DNA from: CALNYS01 sp942490855
Lineage (GTDB): Bacteria; Planctomycetota; Phycisphaerae; Phycisphaerales; UBA1924
NCBI GenBank assembly: GCA_942490855.1
Contig: CALNYS010000001.1
Coordinates: 1 to 64,000 of the forward strand
Reading direction: 5' to 3'
Length of the DNA: 64,000 bases
Shown here: piece by piece, positions 53,187 to 61,614 of the stretch
How positions within the stretch are numbered: position 1 is the first letter of the stretch
Layout: the number at the start of each line of letters is the position of its first letter
Program-made: the position numbers and the translations under genes
Notes under the pieces: generated by a model
The model's database searches: none
Told to the model about the DNA's origin: nothing
What the model saw: the letters and a program-made list of their open reading frames with translations, nothing else

Positions 53187-53214
53187 CACTGGCAGCGAGC
53201 TGCCAGTGGCACCC
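53187..53214 (-). repeat. REP-like palindrome, right copy flanking the RAYT remnant
   Basis: CACTGGCAGCGAGCTGCCAGTG (53187-53208) followed by GCACCC. It is the exact reverse complement of the copy at 52544-52571. Together with the RAYT gene it forms a REP/RAYT unit of about 670 bases. Confidence 0.85.
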
Positions 53215-53236
53215 GAAGGAGTGGCGCCGAGCGGCT

Positions 53237-54517
53237 TCACCACGTCGTCGGCGTCTCCTCCGACGCGGTCACCCGCCCGTTGCCCTCGGGGGCCTTGGCG
53301 CTTTCCCACGACGCCGGGTACGCCGGGTCGTCGAGAGCGAGGGCTTCCTTGGTCGGGTTGAGCGGGCGGAAGGTGTCGCACATGACGGCGAGCTCGTCCG
53401 TGTACGTCGCGCCGAGGGACTTCTCCACGGTGCCGGGGTGCGGGCCGTGGGGTATGCCCTGCGGGTGCAGGCTCACGCTGCCGACCTCGATGCCCTTGCG
53501 CGCCTTGTAGTTCCCCTCGACGTAGTACAGCACCTCGTCCGAATCGAGGTTCGAGTGGTTGTACGGCACCGGGATCGCGTCGGGGTGGAAGTCCAGCACG
53601 CGCGGGCAGAAGGAGCAGATCACGAAGTTGTGCCCCTCAAACGTCTGGTGGATCGGCGGGGGCATGTGCAGCTTGCCGACGATGGGCGCGAAGTCGTCGA
53701 TGTTGAAGATGTACGGGTAGTAGCACCCGTCCCAGCCCACGATGTCGCAGGGGTGGTAGTCGTAGATGTACGAGTGCACCGAGTCGCGCGCTTTGATGCG
53801 CACCTCGAAGTCGCCCGCTTCGTCGGTGTAGAGCGGGTGCTCGTCGTCGGCGAAGGGGATGTCCAGGTCGCGCTCGCAGTAGGGGGAGTGCTCGAGGAAC
53901 TGGCTGGTCTTCTTCGAGATGTAGCGCGGCGGCGGCAGGATGTGGCTCGCGTTGCACGTCTCGAAGCAGATGAACTTGCCGTAGGGCATCTCCGCCTGCG
54001 TGTGGTCGTCCGGGCGGTCGGCGTCGGCGAGCTCGTCGAACTCCATGTGGTAGACGATGCCCTTGGGGATGACGATGTAGTCCTTGGGCTTGAACTTCAG
54101 CGTGCCCATGAAGGAACGCAGCGTGCCCGACCCGTAGTGGACGAACAGGCACTCGTCGCCCTGCCCGTTCTTGTAGTGGTAGCTCATGGTCTCGGCGGGG
54201 ACGCAGACGGACATCTCGACATCGGAGTTGCCCAGGATGACCACGCGCCCGGTGATCGGGTCGCCCTTGGCCTTGAGGCGAGTGGAGACGAGGTGGCGCA
54301 TGCGCATCGTGTCCGTCTCGACGTACTCGGGCTTGGTGCCGTAGAGCTTCTTCCACCCCGCGACCTGCGTGGGAGGATGGATGTGGTACATCGTGGAGGT
54401 CGGCCCCACGAACCCCTCGGTGCCGAAGAGTTCCTCGGAGTAGAGCGCGCCGTCGGGGCGACGGAACTGGGTGTGGCGCTTGCGGGGGAGGTTGCCCATC
54501 TTGGTGTAGTACGGCAT
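53237..54517 (-). CDS. hmgA: Homogentisate 1,2-dioxygenase family protein
   Basis: A 426-residue cupin-type dioxygenase. It has RRPDGALYSEELFGTEGF, GNSDVEMSV, VIPKGIVYHMEF, and the region VPYNHSNLDSDEVLYYVEGN followed by LHPQGIPHGPHPG, which supplies the His/Glu iron ligands. The reaction would be ring opening of homogentisate in tyrosine breakdown. Planctomycete homologues are often annotated this way although the rest of the pathway is absent nearby, so the substrate is less sure than the family. ATG 54517 gives the natural N-terminus (MPYYTKMGNLPRKRHT); the frame is open to 54604 without similarity. No fumarylacetoacetase gene is in the window. Confidence 0.82.
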   Translation of the reverse strand: MPYYTKMGNLPRKRHTQFRRPDGALYSEELFGTEGFVGPTSTMYHIHPPTQVAGWKKLYGTKPEYVETDTMRMRHLVSTRLKAKGDPITGRVVILGNSDVEMSVCVPAETMSYHYKNGQGDECLFVHYGSGTLRSFMGTLKFKPKDYIVIPKGIVYHMEFDELADADRPDDHTQAEMPYGKFICFETCNASHILPPPRYISKKTSQFLEHSPYCERDLDIPFADDEHPLYTDEAGDFEVRIKARDSVHSYIYDYHPCDIVGWDGCYYPYIFNIDDFAPIVGKLHMPPPIHQTFEGHNFVICSFCPRVLDFHPDAIPVPYNHSNLDSDEVLYYVEGNYKARKGIEVGSVSLHPQGIPHGPHPGTVEKSLGATYTDELAVMCDTFRPLNPTKEALALDDPAYPASWESAKAPEGNGRVTASEETPTTW

Positions 54518-54622
54518 GCGTGCGTGGTCCCTTCGAGAACTGGGGAGCCTCAGTATACGCGCACGAAAACGCCCCCGACGCACGTCGGGGGCGGCTCCGG
54601 ACATGTGGTTGTCGGGTGAGGA

Positions 54623-55318
54623 TTACTGGTCGTCGTCGAGTTCCACGGAAGCGGTCGCCTGCTCGTCGAGAGCGGCCCCGGGACGACGGGACTCCATCGC
54701 GAGGGTGTAGTCCTCCATCGTGACCAGACCCGCGACGGTGCGCCGGAGATCAACGTTCGTTTCATCGATGATCGGCACCGGGCCGTAGCCGTTCGGGCCC
54801 TCCCAGAACTGCGTGCCGTAGAGCTGCTCCTGGGAGATCTCGACCATCACACGGTCGACGAGATACGCGAGGTGAGCCTTGCTGGCCTCGCCGTTGTCGG
54901 CCGCCTGCTGCATGAGCCCGAGGCAGCGCTCGCGGAAGTCCGGACGCTGGTCGGCGTGCTGCGCAACGAGCCACGCGGCCTCGGCCCCGTCCTTGCCGAC
55001 CATGCTGATCGTGGGCCACCCGTAGCGGTTGATGATCTCCTCGAGGCGTTCGATGTTCTCGTCGTTGTTCTCGAGGATCGTGACAAAGAGCGCACGCCGT
55101 TCGGACTCGGGCGTCTGCGAGATCTTGGCGCGCAGCGCCTGGTCCTCCTGGCGCATCGCAAGGAGCTCCGAGCGGAGCCCCGGCTTGAACGCGACGACCG
55201 GGTCAAAGCCCGCGGGGCGCGACGACGCCGAGGCGGACGACTGCGACGACTGACACCCGCCGGTCAGCGAGAGAAACCCGGCGGCGGTGATGACGGCGAA
55301 CGGGGCGGCGATGCGCAT
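54623..55318 (-). CDS. Putative lipoprotein, DUF6624-like
   Basis: A 231-residue exported protein. The signal peptide ends LSLTGGC with Cys22 as lipidation site, followed by a Ser/Gln-rich linker (QSSQSSASASS). The domain from about residue 40 has RRALFVTILENNDENIERLEE, RYGWPTISMVGKDGAEAAWL, VAQHADQRPDFRERCL and YLVDRVMVEISQEQLYGTQF, which resembles the DUF6624 family (helical, unknown function). It lies 105 bases upstream of the dioxygenase start on the same strand. No enzyme motif is evident. Confidence 0.75.
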   Translation of the reverse strand: MRIAAPFAVITAAGFLSLTGGCQSSQSSASASSRPAGFDPVVAFKPGLRSELLAMRQEDQALRAKISQTPESERRALFVTILENNDENIERLEEIINRYGWPTISMVGKDGAEAAWLVAQHADQRPDFRERCLGLMQQAADNGEASKAHLAYLVDRVMVEISQEQLYGTQFWEGPNGYGPVPIIDETNVDLRRTVAGLVTMEDYTLAMESRRPGAALDEQATASVELDDDQ

Positions 55319-55476
55319 GACGCTTCCTCCTCAGCGAGCGGACCATCCCGCTCCGGAGACAAGCGTCCGATTCAGACCACGCCGCGCCGCGCGGGCGGGT
55401 GTCAAAGGAAGAAAAGCGTGCGGGTTGCGCCGGCGCAGGGCGCACGGTTTCGCCAGACGGTTCAGACAGGACCGGC

Positions 55477-56322
55477 TCAGGCGGCCGCGGCGGGGGGCGC
55501 CTTCGCGGGTGGCGTCTGGAGGTGCTGGCTGAAGCACTCGAAGACCTTCGAGGCCTCGTAGGGCTTGCGGATCACGCCCGCGGCGCCGAGCTCCGTGGCG
55601 GCGTGCGCCGCCGCGAGCGTGGCGTCTGCGGTGGTCGCCACGATCGGCCCGCGGAAGCCTGCGTCGCGGGCCATCTGCACGAGTTCACCGACGGGGAGGC
55701 TTTCCGGACCCTGGTCGAGGTCGCAGACAAGCAGGTCGACCTTGAGCCCAGCCAGCGCCTCGACGCATTCCTCGGGGGACGTCACGGCGCTGAGGGTGAT
55801 CTTGGTCTCTTTGAGCAGGCTCGTGAACTGCGACAGTTCCTCGCCCTGACAATCGACGATCAGCACCGCGCCGCTGAGGACGGGGCGCTCGGGCTCCGTG
55901 CCCTCGGCGTCTTGCCCGACAAAGCAGCTCGGGTCGATCTGCTCCGCGAACTTGATGCCCAGCTCGTGGACGCGTCCCTTGACCAGCCGGCAGTGCGCCA
56001 CCACGCCCGGGATCTTCATCAGCTCGCCGTCCTGGGTCATCAGCATGATCTCGCACTGGGAATCCTGGTACACGAAGCCGCCGTGCAGGATCGATATGCC
56101 CGATGCCGAGATGTTGCGCGTCAGCGCCATGTACCGGTGCACCTGCTGGCGCCCCGAGTCCTGGATCGTGAAGGGGATCTCGTTCCCGTAGTACACGTAG
56201 CGTTCGGACTGGCGTTTGGAGTTCCCGCCTGGGGAACGCTCCGTGCGGTTGAGCGCGTCAAAGAGCAGCCGGCGCTCGGCGTCGCCCATGCGGATGCAGT
56301 CGGTGAACTGATTGCCAGACAT
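55477..56322 (-). CDS. PilZ domain - receiver domain protein, copy 1
   Basis: A 281-residue cytosolic protein. Residues 1-140 form a PilZ-like beta barrel (RYVYYGNEIPFTIQ, RNISASGISILHGGFV, VKGRVHELGIKF), though the canonical RxxxR of c-di-GMP binding is not obvious. Residues 150-270 are a receiver domain: phosphoacceptor Asp in LLVCDLDQG, Thr in IVATTAD, Lys in VIRKPYE. The first acidic pair is degraded (LIVDCQ, not VDD/E), so phosphorylation may be impaired. The C-terminus is Ala/Pro-rich. ATG 56322 is chosen by similarity to copy 2. It follows the paralogue at 56471 on the same strand. Confidence 0.8.
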   Translation of the reverse strand: MSGNQFTDCIRMGDAERRLLFDALNRTERSPGGNSKRQSERYVYYGNEIPFTIQDSGRQQVHRYMALTRNISASGISILHGGFVYQDSQCEIMLMTQDGELMKIPGVVAHCRLVKGRVHELGIKFAEQIDPSCFVGQDAEGTEPERPVLSGAVLIVDCQGEELSQFTSLLKETKITLSAVTSPEECVEALAGLKVDLLVCDLDQGPESLPVGELVQMARDAGFRGPIVATTADATLAAAHAATELGAAGVIRKPYEASKVFECFSQHLQTPPAKAPPAAAA

Positions 56323-56470
56323 GTCGCGTCCTCTCGGGCGCGTCCGACGGCCCGCCAAGCATCTATCGGATACCGCACAAGAACGGCTCAGCGCCGAAAC
56401 GGAAAAACCCTCGCGTGTCCCGGCGGTCGTGACGCCGGGGAGACCCATAACAGGGCGACCCGCGCCGTCG

Positions 56471-57646
56471 TCAGGCGGCGCGGACGTTCGGCTCCAGCCG
56501 CGACGCGACCTCACGGAGCTTCAGGAGCGCCGGGCGCGATTCTTCGACCGAAGCGGTTGAATCGAGTGCGCGCTGCGCGTCGCGCGCCGCGATCGAGAGC
56601 GGCAGGTACCCGAACCCGGCGCCCGACTCCCAGAAGTTCTGGCACAGCTGGCGGAGCGCGTCGAGGTCGCCAGCGCAGTCGTCGCTGAGCGACGAGTTGA
56701 GCCGCTCCTGCACGTCGGCGATGTACGTGCTCAGAAGATCTTCCGAGTCCGCCTCTTCCGCCTCGAGGGTGGAGAAGATCGGCCCGGCGGGTTCGGGTTC
56801 GACGTCGTCGCTGACGCTGTCGCTGGCGCACCCGAGGTGCTGGTTGAGCACCGTGAAGAGCTTGCCGCGCGTGTACGGCTTCAGGAGCACGCCGCAGATC
56901 CCGTGCTCTTTCGCGGTGCGCACGTCCTCGGCCGACGCGTGGGCGGTCATGATGAGGATCGGTCCCGTGTACCCCGCCTCGCGGGCCAGTCGCATCGCTT
57001 CGAGCCCGGAGCTGTCTTCGGGGCTGAGCATCAGGTCGCAGACGAACAGGTCCACCGGCGTCGCGGTGATCAGACGGAGCGCTTCTTCGCTTGTCCTCGC
57101 GCCGAGCACGGACATCTGCGAGTTGCGGAGGTGATGCTTGAACAGCATGTGCTCCGGCTCCTGATCGTCAAGGAGCAGGACCGTCCCCTGCGCGAGGCAC
57201 TCGACGCTCTCGGGCTCCTGGATGATCGCGGAGGTCGGGTGCGTGACGAAGCAGCGGGTGTCGACGGGGTGTTCGAACTCGATCCCGAGCTCGTGCACGC
57301 GCCCCTGCACGAGCCGGCAGCGCTGCACGCGGGCGTCGATCTTCTCCGTCTCGCCCCACAGCGTCGGCATCGCCAGCTTGCAGGGCGTGTTCGGGTACAC
57401 GAAGCCGCAGTGGAGGAGTGAGATCCCCGAGCCGGAGATGTTGCGCGAGAGCGTCAGCCACGTGTGCGTCTCGCTGACGCCGTGGCTCTGGAGCGTCATC
57501 GCGATCTCGACGCCGGGGTAGTCCAGTCGCCCGTGGCGGCGCTGCGGGTGGTTCCCGGTGCTCTCGAGCACGTTGAGCGCGTCGAGCATCTGGCGCCGAA
57601 CGGCTTGGCTAATCCGAGGACCTGCTTTTTCGACCTCTCGACTCAT
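56471..57646 (-). CDS. PilZ domain - receiver domain - helical C-terminal (Hpt-like) protein, copy 2
   Basis: A 391-residue paralogue of copy 1 with an extra C-terminal domain. The PilZ-like part has RLDYPGVEIAMTLQS, RNISGSGISLLHCGFV and VQGRVHELGIEFEH. The receiver keeps all key positions: LLLDDQEPE (acidic pair), FVCDLMLSP (phosphoacceptor), LIMTAHA, VLLKPYTRG. Residues about 300-391 are helical (YIADVQERLNSSLS, LDALRQLCQNFWESGAGFG), shaped like a histidine phosphotransfer domain but without a convincing phosphorylatable His. It may couple c-di-GMP or envelope signals to a phosphorelay. It lies 148 bases upstream of copy 1. Confidence 0.8.
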   Translation of the reverse strand: MSREVEKAGPRISQAVRRQMLDALNVLESTGNHPQRRHGRLDYPGVEIAMTLQSHGVSETHTWLTLSRNISGSGISLLHCGFVYPNTPCKLAMPTLWGETEKIDARVQRCRLVQGRVHELGIEFEHPVDTRCFVTHPTSAIIQEPESVECLAQGTVLLLDDQEPEHMLFKHHLRNSQMSVLGARTSEEALRLITATPVDLFVCDLMLSPEDSSGLEAMRLAREAGYTGPILIMTAHASAEDVRTAKEHGICGVLLKPYTRGKLFTVLNQHLGCASDSVSDDVEPEPAGPIFSTLEAEEADSEDLLSTYIADVQERLNSSLSDDCAGDLDALRQLCQNFWESGAGFGYLPLSIAARDAQRALDSTASVEESRPALLKLREVASRLEPNVRAA

Positions 57647-57819
57647 ACGAAGACCCCGCGCGATGGCCGCGATGAGAGGTGTTCATCGGCCGCTGGGCGT
57701 GCGTGGGCAAGCCGGATCCAGTATTCGCGCCCCTCCCGGCGCGGGGCACAACGTCGCCACCTGTTCGGGGGACGGGCCGGGAAGGGGGGCGATTCCGGTA
57801 ACGACCGCGCGGGGGACGC

Positions 57820-58287
57820 TCAGCCGAACGCGGCCGCGGCGGCCTCGTTCATCTCCTCGGGCGTCATGTCCTTCTGATGCGTCGCGAGGGACCACATATG
57901 CCCGAACGGGTCGGCGACGATCCCGTACCGGTCGCCCCAGAACATGTCCGACGGGGGCATCGTGACCGTCGCCCCCGCCGCGGTCGCCTGAGCGATCGCG
58001 GCGTCGCAGTCCTCGACGTAGCGGTGCAGCGTCACCGGCGTGGCCCCCAGCTTCTTGGGATCGCGGGAGACGCCCCCGCACATCTCGGGGAAATCGTCGG
58101 CGAGGAAGACCAGCTGCGAGCCGATCCGGACCTCGGCGTGCATGATCTTCGAGCCGTCGGGCATGGGCATGCGGCAGACCTCCTCGGCTCCGAAGGCCTG
58201 CTTGTAGAACTCGATGGCGGCGGCGCAGTCGGACACGACGAGGTGGGCGATGAGGCCTTCGGCGCCGGCGGGGATGGGGCTGGTCAT
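57820..58287 (-). CDS. VOC-fold protein (glyoxalase/PhnB-like)
   Basis: A 155-residue protein with two beta-alpha-beta-beta-beta units of the vicinal-oxygen-chelate fold: LIAHLVVSDCAAAIEFYKQAFGAEE at the front (in part), GSQLVFLADDFPEM, and MFWGDRYGIVADPFGHMWSL at the back. The last is the characteristic GDRYG-DPFGH motif of the PhnB-like subgroup. Metal ligands cannot be fixed. Many members are of unknown substrate. It stands alone between the PilZ genes and the sigma-factor pair. Confidence 0.85.
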   Translation of the reverse strand: MTSPIPAGAEGLIAHLVVSDCAAAIEFYKQAFGAEEVCRMPMPDGSKIMHAEVRIGSQLVFLADDFPEMCGGVSRDPKKLGATPVTLHRYVEDCDAAIAQATAAGATVTMPPSDMFWGDRYGIVADPFGHMWSLATHQKDMTPEEMNEAAAAAFG

Positions 58288-58375
58288 AGGGTTGGCTCCT
58301 GTTTGGGTTTGATTGGCAGGATACCCACGCGGCCGGCCGCGGTCCAGTGCTTTTTTCCAACGAGCCGGTGGCGCT

Positions 58376-58753
58376 CTACCCCTCGCGGCGCTGGGCGAGC
58401 AGGGCGACCTGCAGCTCGAGGCGCTTCACCTCGCGCAGGACGGCGTTCTTGTCCATCTGCATCCACATCCACATCTTCAGGTTGCCCACGGCGAGCACGC
58501 AGAAGGTGAACCCGAAGCCCCACGCGAGCATGGCGCGGGTGGTCTCGGCGTTGAAGAACGAGATAGCGGTCCACACCGCCAGCCCGAAGAACACGAACGT
58601 GTACGCGAACGCGAGGAGGTGGATCCATTTGTTGCGCCCGCGGTACACGCCGAACATCATCTGCCAGACGCTCTGCTCGTCGGGCAGTAGGTCGGGGTCG
58701 GGGTTGTCGCTCGCCTGCACGGCGCGACGGATGCGTTCGTCGAGGTCTGTCAT
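58376..58753 (-). CDS. Small membrane protein next to an ECF sigma factor (DUF6768-like)
   Basis: A 125-residue protein with an acidic N-terminus (DLDERIRRAVQASDNPDPDLLPDE), then two membrane helices (LLAFAYTFVFFGLAVWTAISF and AWGFGFTFCVLAVGNLK, partial) and a basic, coiled C-terminus (LREVKRLELQVALLAQRR). It resembles DUF6768 proteins, which are usually encoded directly after an ECF sigma factor, as here with a 1-base gap. It could act as the membrane partner that restrains the sigma factor, but no anti-sigma motif is visible. Confidence 0.75.
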   Translation of the reverse strand: MTDLDERIRRAVQASDNPDPDLLPDEQSVWQMMFGVYRGRNKWIHLLAFAYTFVFFGLAVWTAISFFNAETTRAMLAWGFGFTFCVLAVGNLKMWMWMQMDKNAVLREVKRLELQVALLAQRREG

Positions 58754-58754
58754 G

Positions 58755-59303
58755 TCAGTCTCCTTGAAGAGCGGTGGCGGGTTCGGTCGCCTGCGCGAGC
58801 TTGGTTCGTGCGCTCGCGAGGCGTGATTTCACGGTGTTTGCGGGGATATCGAGGATGCGCCCGATCGCGCTGACGGCGAAACCCTCGGCGTAGTACAGGC
58901 GGACGGTCAGCGCGAGCTCGTGCGGCAGCGCGTCGAGCGCGGCGCGCATCGCGTCGAGGTCGTCGTCGGCGGGGCGCTCGTGAGGTTCCGGCGCCGTGCG
59001 GCCGGCGTCGCGCCGATGGCGCTGCGCTGTGCGCACGCGGTCGGCGCAGCGCCGGGTGACGACGCGGTACGCCCAGGCGCGGAACGCCGCCGGGTCGCGC
59101 AGACGGCGCAGGCCCGAGACGATCTGCACCCACGCGTCCTGCAGGGCCTCGGCGCCCAGGTCACGCGACCCGGCGCAGCGGGTCGCGTACGCCAGCAGCG
59201 GGGGGTGGTGACGCTCGATCAGCAGACGAAGCGAACGCTCGCTCCCCGCCTGGGCGTCGAGCACCAGCAGCTCGGTCTCGATGTCGGCGGGTGTTCGTGG
59301 CAT
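58755..59303 (-). CDS. ECF-type RNA polymerase sigma factor
   Basis: A 182-residue sigma-70 family factor. Region 2 has LVLDAQAGSERSLRLLIERH and AEALQDAWVQIVSGLRRLRD, then RAWAYRVVTRRCADRVR. Region 4 has LPHELALTVRLYYAEGF and GRILDIPANTVKSRLASART, the helix-turn-helix that reads the -35 box. An Arg/Pro/Asp-rich linker joins them. It is translationally linked to the small membrane protein at 58753. Its target promoters were not found in the window. Confidence 0.92.
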   Translation of the reverse strand: MPRTPADIETELLVLDAQAGSERSLRLLIERHHPPLLAYATRCAGSRDLGAEALQDAWVQIVSGLRRLRDPAAFRAWAYRVVTRRCADRVRTAQRHRRDAGRTAPEPHERPADDDLDAMRAALDALPHELALTVRLYYAEGFAVSAIGRILDIPANTVKSRLASARTKLAQATEPATALQGD

Positions 59304-59369
59304 GGCGTCCTCGGTACAAGGTCGCCGATGCGGGGCCCGCGGTGCGCGCTGGGGGCGAAAAAAAGTGGC

Positions 59370-60215
59370 TCAGCCCGTGGCCATGCCCTCGAGCCCGTCC
59401 CAGACGCAGTTGGCGATGACCCACTCCCCGTCGAGCTTGGCGAGGTGGAGGTAGTCGAACCACGCGTGCCCGATCAGCTTCACGCTGGCGCTGTTGTGGG
59501 TGCGGTCGTAGATCTCGAACTCGAAGCGGGCGGTGTCCGGGTCAACCTTGTAGTGCGCGTTCCAATCCGTCGCGTTGTTGATGAGCTGCTCGTAGGTGAT
59601 GGGCTGGAGCTGCGTGATGCCGTGGCGTCCCGTGCGCACGGAGTGCTTGCTGAGCGTCGGGTGCAGGGTGGTGCGCACCAGCTCGGGGTCGGCGCGGTAG
59701 AAGCCGTCAACGAAGCGCCGCCCGACGGCGCGGATCGCGGCCTCGTCCTCGTCGCTGCCCGCCGGCGCTTCACCGGTGTCGGGGTCGACCTGCCCCCACA
59801 GCACGTTGATGACGTCCCACTCGCCGTCGATCTTCACGAGGTGGAAGTAGTCGTACCAGATCTGCCCGGTGAGCTTGGCGGTCGCGACGGTGTCGGAGAC
59901 CTCGTAGATCTCGATGTCCTTGCGCGCCGTGTCGGGGTCGAAGCCGCCGCCGGCGTTGAAGTAGATCGCGAGCGGGCGCATCTCCTCGTAGGTGATGGGC
60001 TCGAGCCATTCGTAGGGCTGCCCCCAGAACTGCGCGCACACCCAGCGCTTGGCGAGGTCGGGGTGGACCGAGGCCTGCACGCGGTCGGGGTCCGCCTCGT
60101 AGAAGCCCATGACGTAGTCGGTGATGGTGTCGCGGACGGCCTGCTCATCGTCGGCGGCCGCGGCCGCGGCGAGGGGGGCGATGGCGAGAGCGGTGAGTGC
60201 GATGAGCGTGCGCAT
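59370..60215 (-). CDS. Secreted protein with two lumazine-binding-like (NTF2-fold) domains
   Basis: A 281-residue protein. The signal peptide ends PLAAAAAADD. Two copies of the putative lumazine-binding domain follow: the first at about residues 23-150 (DTITDYVMGFYEADPDRVQA, VHPDLAKRWV, DYFHLVKIDGEWDVINVLW), the second at 160-280 (RRFVDGFYRADPELVRTTLH, SKHSVR, DYLHLAKLDGEWVIANCVW). The internal duplication is plain. ATG 60215 is preceded by AGGAGGAC. The family is related to NTF2/SnoaL folds; the ligand is unknown. Standing alone between the sigma operon and the low-GC gene. Confidence 0.8.
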   Translation of the reverse strand: MRTLIALTALAIAPLAAAAAADDEQAVRDTITDYVMGFYEADPDRVQASVHPDLAKRWVCAQFWGQPYEWLEPITYEEMRPLAIYFNAGGGFDPDTARKDIEIYEVSDTVATAKLTGQIWYDYFHLVKIDGEWDVINVLWGQVDPDTGEAPAGSDEDEAAIRAVGRRFVDGFYRADPELVRTTLHPTLSKHSVRTGRHGITQLQPITYEQLINNATDWNAHYKVDPDTARFEFEIYDRTHNSASVKLIGHAWFDYLHLAKLDGEWVIANCVWDGLEGMATG

Positions 60216-60334
60216 GGATAGCGTCCTCCTGATGGGTTCACTGCGTGTACCCGTAGGGAGGGCGGGGGTTTTGATTGTCTGCGCGGGGTGCTGGGTGGGA
60301 GTAAGCCAACTTGCTGGTTGCCAGTACTCGAGCT

Positions 60335-60889
60335 TCACTCGTTGGAGTGTACGAGTCCGATCCAATCGATGTGAGGAGCGATCGCTTCAAACGAGGCGAG
60401 GTCAAGCACGCGTGCTCTAGTCGGAAATGCGTTCGCGACCAACTGTGTTATCCAGTCCCTTAAATATGTTGTAATCTGGTCGTTAGGCCATGATCCATCT
60501 TCGGGCACATTTACTGAATCAACTCGATATTCGTAGAAGTAAAAATATTTGATCTTGGTAGAAAAGCGCCTGATTTGTAGGCCTTCGAGTAGCCTGGGCC
60601 GGTAGATAGATACCTGTAGCTGCCCAACACTTCGTTCAAGTGCTGCCCATCCACAAATCTCGTTCAACTGGTGTGGGTACCAGTATCGACGCTGATAATC
60701 CCGATCCACTTGCTCAGCTAAATCCGCAGGTGGCTCAGCATCCCACGCGTTCCAATTTGCAAGCTCCGATTCAAGAATCCGCTGCTGATTGCGTTCGTGA
60801 AACTTGTGGTGCTCGGAAACACCACGTAGGGAGACTGGTAACAGTGCAATAGTCCTACAGCCGGCGGGTTCCGCAGGCGCGATTTTCAC
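60335..60889 (-). CDS. Hypothetical protein with low GC content
   Basis: A protein of about 184 residues if GTG 60889 is the start; later GTGs are possible. Its DNA is clearly more AT-rich than both neighbours, with rare codons for this genome (TTG, AAT, TAT, GTA), suggesting recent acquisition. The sequence is rich in Arg, Tyr, Trp and Gln (DYQRRYWYPHQLNEICGWAA, STKIKYFYFYEYRVD) and has no signal peptide or membrane helix. I do not recognise a family. Its start overlaps the stop of the CoA-transferase gene by four bases, so it may have been inserted exactly at that end. Confidence 0.55.
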   Translation of the reverse strand: MKIAPAEPAGCRTIALLPVSLRGVSEHHKFHERNQQRILESELANWNAWDAEPPADLAEQVDRDYQRRYWYPHQLNEICGWAALERSVGQLQVSIYRPRLLEGLQIRRFSTKIKYFYFYEYRVDSVNVPEDGSWPNDQITTYLRDWITQLVANAFPTRARVLDLASFEAIAPHIDWIGLVHSNE

Positions 60890-61548
60890 ACCGCCACCGC
60901 CGACACATCCTCGTCCACAAGGATCTCCGCCTCGGTCTTCTCCAGCACCTCTTCGACCGTGACGCCCGGCGCGAGTTCGGTCAGGCGGAAGCGTTGTTTG
61001 TCTTCGTCCATCTGGAGGACGCAGAGGTCGGAGATGATCATGTCGATGCAGCGCTGCCCGGTGAGGGGGAGGGTGCATTCCTTGAGGATCTTCGCCTCGC
61101 CCTTTTTGTTGGTGTGCTCCATGGTCACGACGACCTTCTGCACGCCGGCGACGAGGTCCATGGCGCCGCCCATGCCCTTGATCATCTTGCCGGGGATCAT
61201 CCAGTTGGCGATGTCGCCTTCCTGTGAGATCTGCATGGCGCCGAGGATGGCGAGCTGGACGTGCCCGCCGCGGATCATCTCGAAGGACTCGGAGGACGAG
61301 AAGTAGGCGGCGCCGGGGACGGCGGTGATGGTCTGCTTGCCGGCGTTGATGAGGTCGGCGTCGACGTTGTCCTCGCTGGGGAAGGGGCCGATGCCGAGGA
61401 GGCCATTCTCGGATTGGAGCCAGACCTCCATGCCGTCTGGGATGTGGTTGGCGACGAGGGTGGGCATGCCGATGCCGAGGTTGACGACGTAGCCGTCGCG
61501 GAGTTCCTGGGCGGCGCGCTTGGTGATCTGTTCGCGTGTGAGTGCCAT
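60886..61548 (-). CDS. scoB: 3-oxoacid CoA-transferase subunit B
   Basis: A 220-residue CoA-transferase beta subunit that, with an alpha subunit, moves CoA between succinyl-CoA (or another donor) and acetoacetate-type acids. RDGYVVNLGIGMPTLVANHI, the catalytic glutamate region SENGLLGIGPFP, GAAYFSSSESFEMIRGGHV, and GKMIKGMGGAMDLVAGV are all diagnostic. ATG 61548. The alpha subunit normally lies directly upstream in the same operon; here the upstream gene is on the other strand, so the alpha subunit must be elsewhere. Confidence 0.92.
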   Translation of the reverse strand: MALTREQITKRAAQELRDGYVVNLGIGMPTLVANHIPDGMEVWLQSENGLLGIGPFPSEDNVDADLINAGKQTITAVPGAAYFSSSESFEMIRGGHVQLAILGAMQISQEGDIANWMIPGKMIKGMGGAMDLVAGVQKVVVTMEHTNKKGEAKILKECTLPLTGQRCIDMIISDLCVLQMDEDKQRFRLTELAPGVTVEEVLEKTEAEILVDEDVSAVAV

Positions 61549-61614
61549 CGGCGCAGTGTACCGGCGTCGCCCTCCCCACGGCGAGCGCGTAGGATCGGGG
61601 CGAGGAGGGTCGCG

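Noticed and set aside
52544..53214. Palindromes considered as part of a CRISPR array
   Set aside because: Only two inverted copies 640 bases apart with a gene between them, no spacer series; they fit REP elements.
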